Shown piece after piece: positions 8,764-16,770 of a DNA stretch of 64,000 nucleotides (the stretch's first letter is position 1; the number at the start of each line of letters is the position of its first letter). The position numbers and the translations under genes were made by a program. Source of the DNA: Hyphomicrobiaceae bacterium (GTDB taxonomy: Bacteria; Pseudomonadota; Alphaproteobacteria; Rhizobiales; Hyphomicrobiaceae). The notes beneath the pieces were generated by a model. The model made no database searches and was not told where the DNA came from. It saw nothing but the letters and a program-made list of their open reading frames with translations. The stretch spans positions 248,001-312,000 of the forward strand of contig JAURWC010000084.1 of the NCBI GenBank assembly GCA_030655135.1, read 5' to 3'.

Positions 8764-10158
8764 GTGACAGACATCGCCCTTTCCGCCCCCTCCGCCTCCA
8801 GCATCTCCGTCGCGCGCGCGCCGCTGCGGGCCAGGCTATCGTGGGTGATGTTCGACTGGTCGGCCCAACCCTTCTACACGCTGGTGCTGACCTTCCTGTT
8901 CGCGCCCTATTTCGCCAACGCCGTCGCCTCCAGCGGCGCCGAAGGCCAGGCGCTTTGGGGTTACGCCGCCGCTGCAGCAGGCCTGCTCATCGCCATCGGC
9001 TCGCCTTTGCTTGGCGCCATGGCCGACGGCGGCAGCCGCCGTAAACCGTGGATCGCGCTCTTCTCGCTGATCTTCATCGGCGCCGTTTCTGCCCTGTGGC
9101 TCGCGGTACCTGGGGCCTCTTTCAACACCATCCTGCTGGTGCTGGCAGCGTTCGTCGTCGCCATGGTCGCGATTGAATTTGCCACCGTCTTCACCAACGC
9201 CATGATGCCCGGCCTTGCTCCCAACGAAGAACTGGGCCGCCTCTCCGGCCTCGGCTATGCCGTGGGCTACGCCGGCGGGCTCGTCAGCCTCGCCGTCATG
9301 ATGGCGTTTCTGATTGCCGACCCGACGACGGGCAAAACGATCGCCAACCACGCCCCGATTATTCCGCTGAACGCCGCCGAGCGCGAAGGCGAACGTCTGA
9401 TCGGTGCCTTCGCGGCCGTGTGGTTCGTCATTTTCATGATCCCGTTCTTCCTGTTCGTGCCGGATCGCAAGCCGGTCGGCGGCAGGGCACACGGCACGGC
9501 GATGTCCGAGTTGTGGAGCACCGTCAAAACGCTGCCCGAGCAGCCCTCAATGCTGCTGTTCCTGGTGGCGCGCATGCTGTACGCCGACGCCCTCGCTGCG
9601 ATCTTCACGTTCGGCGGCATCTACGGCACCAGCCTCTTCAACTGGTCACAGACCGAACTTGGCATCTTCGGCATCGCTATCATTTCCATTGGCGTGCTGG
9701 GCGCACTTATCGGCGGCTGGCTGGATGACAAACTGGGCTCCAAGACCGTTATCGTCGGTGGCCTGATCCTGCTGATCATCGCGCTGGCCGGCATCCTCTC
9801 CGTCGACCGGACGCACGTGCTCTACACCATCGACGTCGCGCAGAAAGATCCCGCAGGCGGCCATTTCTCGTCCGTCGGCGAATGGGTCTACATGGGCTTC
9901 GCCATCCTCGTCGGCATCGTCGCCGCCCCGATCCAGGCGGCCAGCCGCACACTGCTCGCAAGGCTCGCGCCGCCCGACAAGGTCACCCAGTTCTTCGGCC
10001 TGTTCGCCTTCTCCGGCAAAGCCACGGCATTCCTGGCACCGCTGCTCGTCGGCCTGGTCATCGGCATGTCGGGCGATCAGCGCCTCGGCATGGCATCGAT
10101 CACGGTATTCCTCGTCCTCGGCATGGTGCTGATGCTACCCGTCCGCACGCGGCGATAA
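8764..10158 (+). CDS. MFS transporter, UMF1/Atg22-like
   Basis: 464 residues with a GTG start; AGGAT lies ~9 bp upstream. About 12 hydrophobic helices are visible. The opening WVMFDWSAQPFYTLVLTFLFAPYF and the loop GAMADGGSRRKPW are typical of UMF1-family carriers related to yeast Atg22, which are proposed to export amino acids or similar solutes. A long central loop (about residues 205-255) divides the two six-helix halves. It is a single gene between the small hypothetical and parA-like genes. The substrate cannot be deduced. Confidence 0.8.
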   Translation: MTDIALSAPSASSISVARAPLRARLSWVMFDWSAQPFYTLVLTFLFAPYFANAVASSGAEGQALWGYAAAAAGLLIAIGSPLLGAMADGGSRRKPWIALFSLIFIGAVSALWLAVPGASFNTILLVLAAFVVAMVAIEFATVFTNAMMPGLAPNEELGRLSGLGYAVGYAGGLVSLAVMMAFLIADPTTGKTIANHAPIIPLNAAEREGERLIGAFAAVWFVIFMIPFFLFVPDRKPVGGRAHGTAMSELWSTVKTLPEQPSMLLFLVARMLYADALAAIFTFGGIYGTSLFNWSQTELGIFGIAIISIGVLGALIGGWLDDKLGSKTVIVGGLILLIIALAGILSVDRTHVLYTIDVAQKDPAGGHFSSVGEWVYMGFAILVGIVAAPIQAASRTLLARLAPPDKVTQFFGLFAFSGKATAFLAPLLVGLVIGMSGDQRLGMASITVFLVLGMVLMLPVRTRR

Positions 10159-10275
10159 ATCTCGCCGTTCCTGCCCCGCGAATGCCATATGAATTCGCCA
10201 AGCTGCCACAATCGCCGCGCACACCGGCACTAGGGATTAGCGAGCCGCCGGCCGGCTCCGCTGCAGGGATCATCG

Positions 10276-11241
10276 ATGCCGATCAAGAACACCTTCGCGA
10301 TCATGAATACCAAAGGCGGCGTCGGTAAATCGACGCTGGTGCTGGCCCTGGCGGAGACGCTGTCCGTCCATCACGGCAAGAACGTCCTCGTCATCGACAG
10401 CGATGCCCAATCCAGCGTGTCCAGCATGCTGATGACGGTTTCCAACCTTTATCAGCTGCAGAATGACGGCCTCACTCTGGTCGACTACCTGGTGGCAAAA
10501 GTTCTGCAGAACAACACGTCTGACCTGCGCCGTTTCGTTGTGCGTGACGTGTCCGACGTCGACGACGTCAATTCCATCTTCCTGATCCCCAGCGATATGC
10601 AGCTGACGCTGTTCGAACGCGAAGTGTCGCGCGAAAGCCGTCACGGCCGCTTGCGCGTCGTCATCCGCGAGTTGCTGGACGAGGTCCGTGAAGTTTTCGA
10701 CATCATCTTGATCGACTGTCCGCCCGGCCTCTCCGTGCTCACGGAAAGCTGGCTGCGTGAGGCTGACTTCCACGTTGCCCCAACCAAGGCTGACTACGTG
10801 TCCGTTTGCGGCCTCGAGGTCTTCCGCCGCTTCAAGCAGCTGAACCCCGAGATGGGCTTTGCAACGAATCTCGGCGTCATTGTCAACATGAAGGACATGG
10901 CTTCGCCAACTGAGGACGAGTACCACACCTGGCTGCGCGACAACGCCGAGAACCGCTGCTTCAAGCAGGCCATCCCGCGCATTCACGCCTTGCAGGATGC
11001 TGCCCGCTTCCAGCCGGAGCGCAGATCGTATCTCGCCAAATATCCGGGCCGCATCGGTGAAGCCATGCGCGCACTCGTCGTGGAGTTCCTTGAACGCGTC
11101 GCCAGCCAACCTACTGCGGCAGTCGCGAGCACTCCTGCGGCGCCCGCACCGGAAGATGCCGAAGGTTCATATGGCTCAGACGCACACGTGGAAGCCGACG
11201 TCGAAGCACAGCAGGACCGAAAAACAACCAGCGCCGCTTAA
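10276..11241 (+). CDS. ParA/MinD-type P-loop ATPase (orphan)
   Basis: 321 residues. The deviant Walker A motif KGGVGKST is near residue 13, with the signature first lysine; the Walker A' region is VLVIDSDAQSSVSSML; Walker B is IILIDCPPGLSVLT. Such ATPases dimerise on DNA or membrane and position cargo. No ParB, parS cluster, CheW, cellulose or pilus gene is adjacent, so this is an orphan. The last ~50 residues are Ala/Pro and acidic, probably disordered. AGGGAT upstream supports the start. A bidirectional terminator follows. Confidence 0.85.
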   Translation: MPIKNTFAIMNTKGGVGKSTLVLALAETLSVHHGKNVLVIDSDAQSSVSSMLMTVSNLYQLQNDGLTLVDYLVAKVLQNNTSDLRRFVVRDVSDVDDVNSIFLIPSDMQLTLFEREVSRESRHGRLRVVIRELLDEVREVFDIILIDCPPGLSVLTESWLREADFHVAPTKADYVSVCGLEVFRRFKQLNPEMGFATNLGVIVNMKDMASPTEDEYHTWLRDNAENRCFKQAIPRIHALQDAARFQPERRSYLAKYPGRIGEAMRALVVEFLERVASQPTAAVASTPAAPAPEDAEGSYGSDAHVEADVEAQQDRKTTSAA

Positions 11242-11261
11242 GGCGGGTCACTGCCGCATAC

Positions 11262-11300
11262 ATAACGGCCCCGCTCGATCACCTCGAACGGGGCCGTTAT
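11262..11300. terminator. Bidirectional intrinsic terminator
   Basis: Perfect 12-bp stem, 11262-11273 with 11289-11300 (ATAACGGCCCCG and its complement), 15-nt loop. It lies between the convergent parA-like and DUF2852 genes, 20 bp past the stop of the former and 17 bp past the stop of the latter. Confidence 0.75.
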
Positions 11301-11317
11301 CATATCAAATCAGCTGA

Positions 11318-11758
11318 TCAGGTTGGCTGCGGCGCGCCGGTATCCGGCACCGTGCCGTTATCGCCCTTGCGGCGGTCGGACATGAACTGGTCGAACTCGG
11401 ACCGGTCTTTCGCCATCCGCAACCGCTCCAGGAAGTCGCGGAACTCGCGGCTCTCATCCTCGAGGCGATTGAGCGTCGCCTCGCGATATTCGTCGAACGC
11501 GCGATTGCCGCTCGACCACGACCGCTGGGGACCACCCCAGCCACGGCTCGCACTGCCACCGCGGCGCTCCCATTTGTCTGCCATCCGCGCCTGCCAGCGC
11601 GTCAGGCCGCCATGCCGTCCACATCCCATTCGTCCGCTCCATAGCATATAGGCCAGGACCGAGAGCCCGATGGGCCAGAACACGATAAATCCCAGCACCA
11701 TCAGTGCGATCCAGGCAGGTCTGCCGAAATCGTCGATCCTCGCGACCATCTGGTCCAT
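11318..11758 (-). CDS. DUF2852 family membrane protein
   Basis: 146 residues. One hydrophobic segment near the N-terminus (ALMVLGFIVFWPIGLSVLAYMLW) is followed by a Gly/Arg/Trp-rich stretch and a charged coiled-coil-like C-terminal half (RLEDESREFRDFLERLRMAKDRSEFDQFMSDR). This arrangement matches DUF2852, a family of small alphaproteobacterial membrane proteins of unknown function. The start ATG 11758 has GAGGAA just upstream. A perfect 25-bp inverted repeat lies 16 bp further upstream, with a TetR gene beyond it on the same strand, so TetR control is likely. Confidence 0.8.
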   Translation of the reverse strand: MDQMVARIDDFGRPAWIALMVLGFIVFWPIGLSVLAYMLWSGRMGCGRHGGLTRWQARMADKWERRGGSASRGWGGPQRSWSSGNRAFDEYREATLNRLEDESREFRDFLERLRMAKDRSEFDQFMSDRRKGDNGTVPDTGAPQPT

Positions 11759-11774
11759 GTTGGTTCCTCACTTC

Positions 11775-11799
11775 ATGTGAATGTAATGAACATTCACAT
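11775..11799. promoter_or_regulatory. Probable TetR-family operator
   Basis: Perfect inverted repeat: arms ATGTGAATGT (11775-11784) and ACATTCACAT (11790-11799) with the 5-bp centre AATGA. It lies in the 119-bp gap between the TetR gene and the DUF2852 start. Its spacing suits a repressor site overlapping the DUF2852 promoter. Confidence 0.7.
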
Positions 11800-11877
11800 A
11801 GCTGGCGCTAAAGGTACCGGCCGTCAAGAGCCGGCTCGAAAAATTTGTGCCGACAGGGAGCAGCCGGCTTGGAGCGA

Positions 11878-12531
11878 TCAATTAGATAGGGAGGATTTGG
11901 GAACACCCAAGCCGTCGAGATAAACGAGCACAGCGGCTTCCAGCAGTTCTTCCGGCCGCATCGGGATGGGCCGTCGCGCGCGATCGCCCCGCGCGAACAG
12001 CGATGCGATGCCGTGCGTCACCGACCAGATATGCAGCGCCATCATCATCACCGGCGGCCGCCGGCCGGCTGGCAGCGTCGCAATCAGCGCCTCGCAGGCG
12101 TCACGCAGCACCGCGAAGGCACGGTCGCCCTCGGCCCGCAGCTCAGGATAATCAGCAACCGGCAGTCCGGCCTCGAACATCGCCGAGAAGTAAGCCGGCT
12201 CCTGGCGCGCAAAATCCAGGTACGCCTGGCCGACCCGATCGAACGCCACGCGCGCTGCAGGCTTTCCACCGTTCCATGCCTTGTCGAGCGCCTGCGCAAA
12301 CAGCGCAAATCCCTGCCGCGCCACCTCGGCAACGAGGGCGTCCCGGTCGCGAAAGTGCCTGTACGGCGCGGCCGGAGAAACGCCGGCCGCTCGCGCAGCT
12401 TCGGCAAAGCTGAAGCCGGCCGATCCCTTTTGCAAAATAAGATCGAGCGCGGCTTTGACCAGCGCCTCGCGCAGATTGCCGTGGTGATAGCCGCGCCGCC
12501 CGCCCGGCCCGTCGCTTTTGTGCCAGCTCAT
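11878..12531 (-). CDS. TetR/AcrR family transcriptional regulator
   Basis: 217 residues. The N-terminal helix-turn-helix is clear: GYHHGNLREALVKAALDLI, then GFSFAEAARAAGVSPAAPYRHFRDRDALVAEVA. The C-terminal ligand domain resembles the WHG type (MALHIWSVTHGIASLFA). The ligand is unknown. It is codirectional with the downstream DUF2852 gene, and the perfect palindrome between them is the obvious candidate binding site; it could regulate DUF2852 without regulating itself. Confidence 0.85.
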   Translation of the reverse strand: MSWHKSDGPGGRRGYHHGNLREALVKAALDLILQKGSAGFSFAEAARAAGVSPAAPYRHFRDRDALVAEVARQGFALFAQALDKAWNGGKPAARVAFDRVGQAYLDFARQEPAYFSAMFEAGLPVADYPELRAEGDRAFAVLRDACEALIATLPAGRRPPVMMMALHIWSVTHGIASLFARGDRARRPIPMRPEELLEAAVLVYLDGLGVPKSSLSN

Positions 12532-12625
12532 GGCGTTGCTTCTATCGCAAAACCCGACAGCGCGTCAGAGGCCGCAATGAGCGGACCTGAACACACGATC
12601 GAGTTGCCTATGGAAGAAAGTTTTC

Positions 12626-12700
12626 TGGAGCGGGCGATGAGATTCGAACTCACGACCCTCACGTTGGCAACGTGATGCTCTACCCCTGAGCTACGCCCGC
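12626..12700 (-). tRNA. tRNA-Gly (GCC)
   Basis: A full cloverleaf reads on the minus strand: acceptor stem GCGGGCG pairing with CGCCCGC, D arm with AGGGGUAGA, anticodon stem UCACG/CGUGA around loop UUGCCAA (anticodon GCC), T arm with UUCGAAU, discriminator U and an encoded CCA at 12626-12628. It lies in the 12532-12938 interval between TetR and the CBS-domain gene; I see no other gene there. Confidence 0.95.
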
Positions 12701-12938
12701 ATCCGAGAAACGAGGGTCACGCGCGGCCTAGGCTGCGCGGCCCCGTCTTATGACCCAACGCAATTGCGATTGCAAGTGCCAACGTGCGGCACTCTAGAGC
12801 CTTGATTCCACGGGCCGGAGAGCGCCATCCAACGCTCCATCTGCCACACGCGGGCCAGCGCTCCAGGGGTTGACGGCCTCGGGGTCTTTGCACATGGTGC
12901 CGCGCTGCACTGCCCATCCGGCAGCCGGATCACCCTAC

Positions 12939-14222
12939 GTGTTCGAACTGGTCGTCATCGTTGCCCTCATTGCCCTCAATGGCGTTTTCGCCATGTCCGA
13001 GTTGGCAGTGGTCTCCTCACGCAAGTCGCGCCTCAAGATGCTCGCCGAAAACGGCCACCGCGGGGCCTCCAGCGCGCTCGCGCTCGCCGAAGACCCCGGC
13101 CGCTTCCTGTCGACAGTCCAGATCGGCATTACGCTGATCGGCATCCTGGCCGGTGCCTACTCCGGGACGGTGTTCGGCGATGCTCTTTCAGAGCGGCTGA
13201 TGGCCGCCGGCATCCCCGAGAATGTCGCCGATCCGACGGGCTACGGCCTCGTCATCGCGGCCATAACGTATCTGTCGCTCGTCATCGGCGAGCTCGTGCC
13301 CAAGCAGATTGCACTACGCAACGCCGAGGCCATCGCCTGCGCCGTGGCACCCCCGATGGCGATCGTGTCGAAAGTAGCCAGCCCCGTCGTGACGGTTCTC
13401 GACGTCTCGACAAAGGCCATCTTTCGCCTGCTCGGATTACCGCTCGGCTCCGAACAGTCCGTGACGGAAGAAGAGATCAAGACGCTCATCGCCGAGGCGG
13501 AGACCGCCGGCGTCTTGGAAAAGGACGAGCAACGCATGCTCGTTGGCGTCATGCGTCTGGCCGACCGCCCGGTGAAAGGCGTGATGACGCCTCGCACCGA
13601 AGTCGCCTGGCTCAACATCTCCGCCAATGAAGATGAGATCCGCCGCGTCCTGGTCGACAACCCGCACTCCCTCATCCCGGTTGCGGAAGGCAATGTCGAC
13701 ACCATGGTCGGTGTCGTCCAGGCGCGCGCGCTGCTTGCGTCGGTGCTGCGCGGCGAGCCTCTCGATGTGCGCGGCCATATCAAGAAGGCGCTCATCATCC
13801 CCGACACGATGGACGCCATGGACGCCATGACGGCGCTACGCGATGCCGACGTGAAGATGGCACTGCTGCACGACGAGTATGGCCACTTCGAAGGCGTCGT
13901 CACGCCGGCCGATATTCTCGAGACACTGACGGGCCTGGCCACCGACGTTGAGACGATGGATCCGAAGTCCGTACTGCGTGACGATGGCTCACACATCCTG
14001 TCAGGCTGGATGCCCGCCGACGAGATGGCTGACCTGCTCAAGATCCCCCTTCCAGCCCAGCGCGACTATCAAACGGTCGCCGGCTTCGTGCTGGCGGTGA
14101 TGCAGCACCTGCCGCGCATCGGCGAAAAATGCCAGATCAACGGCTGGGAATTCGAGATCCTCGATCTCGACGCCCGCCGCATCGACAAGATTCTGGCAAC
14201 CCGCCTGGACAAGGCCGCATGA
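12939..14222 (+). CDS. CorC/HlyC-type (CNNM/DUF21) CBS-domain membrane protein
   Basis: Domains in order: DUF21 transmembrane region (three or four helices in the first ~180 residues, with NGVFAMSELAVVSSRKSRL), two CBS domains (from RPVKGVMTPRTEVAWL and from the HIKKALIIPDTMDAMDAM region), and a C-terminal CorC_HlyC domain ending GWEFEILDLDARRIDKIL. Related proteins are linked to magnesium/cobalt efflux; the older name hemolysin is misleading. The GTG at 12939 gives the family-typical start before FELVVIVALIALNG; ATG 12894 is an alternative and neither ribosome site is strong. The stop overlaps the start of the next gene (ATGA). Confidence 0.85.
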   Translation: MFELVVIVALIALNGVFAMSELAVVSSRKSRLKMLAENGHRGASSALALAEDPGRFLSTVQIGITLIGILAGAYSGTVFGDALSERLMAAGIPENVADPTGYGLVIAAITYLSLVIGELVPKQIALRNAEAIACAVAPPMAIVSKVASPVVTVLDVSTKAIFRLLGLPLGSEQSVTEEEIKTLIAEAETAGVLEKDEQRMLVGVMRLADRPVKGVMTPRTEVAWLNISANEDEIRRVLVDNPHSLIPVAEGNVDTMVGVVQARALLASVLRGEPLDVRGHIKKALIIPDTMDAMDAMTALRDADVKMALLHDEYGHFEGVVTPADILETLTGLATDVETMDPKSVLRDDGSHILSGWMPADEMADLLKIPLPAQRDYQTVAGFVLAVMQHLPRIGEKCQINGWEFEILDLDARRIDKILATRLDKAA

Positions 14223-14752
14223 ACGACAGCACTTCCGCTGCGGCGCCGCTATCGCGCGCGCAACTATTTGCACGCCTCGACCAGTTGGGCATCAAAACCC
14301 GCACGGTGGAGCATCCACCGCTGTTCACCGTCGCTGAAAGCGCCGAAGTGGAGCGTCAATTGCCCGGCGGCCATACCAAGAACTTGTTTCTGAAAGATGC
14401 CAAGGCAAACCTTTATCTCGTCGTAGCCCTCTCAACCACGGCCGTAGACTTGAAAACGCTGCCGCAAACCATCAATTCTCAACGCTTGAGTTTCGGCAAA
14501 CCCGATCTCCTGATGGAAGTTCTGGGCGTCCCGCCGGGATCAGTCACGGCGTTCAGCGTTATCAACGACAAGGCCCATCGCGTTAGCGTAGTAGTCGATG
14601 CCGCGCTGATGGCACATGATACGATCAACTGTCACCCGCTGGAAAACACGGCGACGACAAACATTGCGCGAGATGACCTTTTACGCTTCATTCGCGCCAC
14701 CGGACACGAGCCCCGCATTGCGGCACTGAATCGGACAATAACTCGCGCATAG
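14219..14752 (+). CDS. YbaK/ProXp-type aminoacyl-tRNA deacylase
   Basis: 177 residues. The ATG at 14219 overlaps the upstream stop codon, implying translational coupling. The YbaK/EbsC fold is recognisable: KTRTVEHPPLFTVAESAEVERQLPGGHTKNLFLKDAK carries the conserved lysine of the editing site, and AFSVINDKAHRVSVVVDAALM is the second conserved block. Members of the PrdX/ProXp-ala branch hydrolyse Ala-tRNA(Pro) mischarged by ProRS; the exact substrate here is inferred from that branch. The partner CorC-like gene is not functionally related in an obvious way. Confidence 0.8.
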   Translation: MNDSTSAAAPLSRAQLFARLDQLGIKTRTVEHPPLFTVAESAEVERQLPGGHTKNLFLKDAKANLYLVVALSTTAVDLKTLPQTINSQRLSFGKPDLLMEVLGVPPGSVTAFSVINDKAHRVSVVVDAALMAHDTINCHPLENTATTNIARDDLLRFIRATGHEPRIAALNRTITRA

Positions 14753-14790
14753 CGCCGGCGGCCGGCTCCCCGCAGGGGAGTCGCCGGCGC
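14752..14790. terminator. Strong GC hairpin between the deacylase and thioredoxin genes
   Basis: Outer stem GCGCCGGCG (14752-14760) with 14782-14790, inner stem CTCCCC (14766-14771) with GGGGAG (14775-14780), 5-nt bulge on one side. It starts at the last base of the deacylase stop codon. No T-run follows on the plus strand, so it may be a Rho-aided or mRNA 3'-end structure. Confidence 0.4.
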
Positions 14791-14824
14791 CAACTAAATG
14801 CGGGCGCCTGAAGAGAGGGAAGAC

Positions 14825-15742
14825 ATGGAATTTGGAACCGCGAAGACGGCGGGCATAGCAGGCCCGGCCGGGCCGGACGTCATCAAGGACGCCACAACGG
14901 CGAGCTTCGCACGCGATGTCATCGAGGCGTCTCGCGATACGCTGGTGCTGGTCGACTTCTGGGCGCCCTGGTGCGGCCCGTGCAAGCAGCTGACGCCGAT
15001 CCTGGAAAAAGTCGTGCGCAGCTACGGCGGTAAAGTCCGCCTCGTCAAAGTCAACGCTGACGAGCATCCCGCGCTGACGACACAGCTGCGCATTCAGTCG
15101 CTACCTACCGTTTACGCTTTCCGCGACGGCCGCCCGCTCGACGGCTTCATGGGCGCTCAACCCGAAAGCGCCATCCGCCAATTGATCGATCGGGCGCTTG
15201 GCGATGACGCCGAAGCCGATATCGCCGCCGTGCTTGCCGCTGCCGAGCAGGCGCGCGAAGCCGGCGACCTGCAAGCCGCAGCGGAGGCATACGCGGCCAT
15301 TCTGCAGGAAGATCAGCAGCACGCCGCCGCATTGGCCGGCCTGGCGCAATGCTATCTGGCCAGCGGCGATACGGAGCGCGCCGAACAGATGATCGAGCTC
15401 GTTCCACCAGACAAGCGCAACCTTGCCGCCGTTCAGAGCGTCAAGGCTGCCCTCGAACTGGCGCACCTGGCTGGCGAAGCCGACAACACGGTGGAACTGG
15501 CGCGCGCTGTCGACGCCAATCCTGCCGACCATCAGTCGCGATTTGATCTCGCCGTCGGACTGGCTGCGCGGGGAAGCAAGGAAGATGCCCTCAACCACTT
15601 GCTTGAAATCGTGAAACGCCAGCGTACGTGGAACGAGGAAGCGGCCCGCAAGCAGCTCGTTCAATTGTTCGATGCCTGGGGGCCAAAGGATCCCTTGACG
15701 CTTGAGGGGCGCCGCAGGCTATCTTCGATCCTGTTTTCGTAG
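14825..15742 (+). CDS. Thioredoxin-TPR protein (YbbN/CnoX-like)
   Basis: 305 residues from ATG 14825 with AGAGGGA upstream. The N-terminal thioredoxin domain has the full active site WAPWCGPCK (CGPC) and the cis-proline loop QSLPTVYAF; the C-terminal ~180 residues are helical TPR-like repeats (LAGLAQCYLASGDTERAEQMIE). This is the YbbN/CnoX architecture, a chaperone-associated holdase/redox protein that in E. coli works with GroEL and DnaK. Unlike E. coli YbbN, the CxxC is complete. The two following genes, a Lon N-domain protein and a Trm112-like protein, are closely spaced and probably in one transcript. Confidence 0.85.
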   Translation: MEFGTAKTAGIAGPAGPDVIKDATTASFARDVIEASRDTLVLVDFWAPWCGPCKQLTPILEKVVRSYGGKVRLVKVNADEHPALTTQLRIQSLPTVYAFRDGRPLDGFMGAQPESAIRQLIDRALGDDAEADIAAVLAAAEQAREAGDLQAAAEAYAAILQEDQQHAAALAGLAQCYLASGDTERAEQMIELVPPDKRNLAAVQSVKAALELAHLAGEADNTVELARAVDANPADHQSRFDLAVGLAARGSKEDALNHLLEIVKRQRTWNEEAARKQLVQLFDAWGPKDPLTLEGRRRLSSILFS

Positions 15743-15789
15743 CTGGCGTGTGCCGGTTGATTTCAAGCCTGCCATAATGAGGTAGCCGA

Positions 15790-16470
15790 GTGGCCCGGAT
15801 CGATCGCTATCGACGACCTTCCGATTTGCCGCCGCGGATCCCACTTTTTCCGTTGCGAGGCGCCATTCTGCTGCCGCGAGCCACGCTGCCGTTGAACGTG
15901 TTCGAGCCGCGCTATCTGGCGATGGTCGATGACGTGATGTCGGGAAGCCGCGTGATCGGCATCGTTCAGCCCTCGACCACCGACGATGCCGGAGAAAGCC
16001 CCGAAAACAAAGATGCAGCACTGCGCCAGGTCGGCTGCGCCGGGCGCGTGACGGCCTACCAGGAACTCGACGACGGCCGGCTGCTGATCACGATAACAGG
16101 CGTCGCGCGCTACAGCATCGTCGACGAAGCTGTGACCGCTGGTCCCTATCGTGTTGCCACCGTCAGTTACGATCGCTTCGCATCCGACTTCGATATCGGC
16201 CGCGGCGAAGAACAGGTTGACCGCACCAATCTCGTGCGCGTGTTGCGTGCTTATCTGGAACAGAACCGGCTGAAGGCCGACTGGACCGCGATAGAACGCG
16301 CGCCCAGCGAATATCTGATCAACGCCCTATGCGTCATGAGCCCGTACGGGCCTGAAGAAAAGCAGGCTCTTCTGGAGGCCGAGGATTTGAAACGCCGCGC
16401 CGAAGTGCTCATTGCACTGGCGGAAATGGAGCTTGCCTCCACTGGCGGCCCTGGCGGCACGCTGCAGTAG
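15790..16470 (+). CDS. Stand-alone Lon substrate-binding (LonN) domain protein
   Basis: 226 residues, GTG start with GAGGTAG upstream. The whole protein corresponds to the N-terminal domain of Lon: [34 protein letters not shown] and [26 protein letters not shown] are its signature strands. It lacks the AAA+ and Ser-Lys protease domains, so it cannot be a protease. Such proteins are widespread in Alphaproteobacteria, with no established function; a role in substrate recognition is an inference from the domain. It lies between the thioredoxin-TPR gene (47 bp) and the Trm112-like gene (11 bp). Confidence 0.85.
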   Translation: MARIDRYRRPSDLPPRIPLFPLRGAILLPRATLPLNVFEPRYLAMVDDVMSGSRVIGIVQPSTTDDAGESPENKDAALRQVGCAGRVTAYQELDDGRLLITITGVARYSIVDEAVTAGPYRVATVSYDRFASDFDIGRGEEQVDRTNLVRVLRAYLEQNRLKADWTAIERAPSEYLINALCVMSPYGPEEKQALLEAEDLKRRAEVLIALAEMELASTGGPGGTLQ

Positions 16471-16481
16471 GGGAGACCGCC

Positions 16482-16679
16482 ATGGCTGATGAGCGAGACC
16501 CCCCATCGTCGACTGAGAGGAAGCTGCTGGAATTTCTGGTCTGCCCGCTGACAAAGGGCCCCCTGGAATATGATGCGGCAACCCAGGAACTCATCAGCCG
16601 TAAGGCGAACCTCGCCTATCCCATTCGCAACGGCGTGCCGCTTCTCACGACGGAGGCCTCTCGGCAATTGACCGACTAG
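16482..16679 (+). CDS. Trm112-like (UPF0434) protein
   Basis: 65 residues. The sequence [17 protein letters not shown] then [18 protein letters not shown] matches the small Trm112/YcaR family. One cysteine of the usual zinc-site set is visible (VCPLT); the second CxxC found in zinc-binding members is absent. Eukaryotic Trm112 activates several methyltransferases; bacterial partners are unclear. GGGAGA upstream supports the start. It is the last gene of the thioredoxin-LonN-Trm112 group. Confidence 0.85.
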   Translation: MADERDPPSSTERKLLEFLVCPLTKGPLEYDAATQELISRKANLAYPIRNGVPLLTTEASRQLTD

Positions 16680-16770
16680 GATCGACGACGCGAAACGCGC
16701 GATTTGCGTCTGTTTCAGTAAAAAGCCGTGAATTATTAACCACGCATCTTCACGGATTCTAGACCGCGAT

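Noticed and set aside
12870-12938. Upstream N-terminal extension of the CorC/HlyC-type gene
   Set aside because: The extra residues are not hydrophobic and are not shared with the family; the TTG at 12870 has no ribosome site. ATG 12894 is kept only as an alternative.
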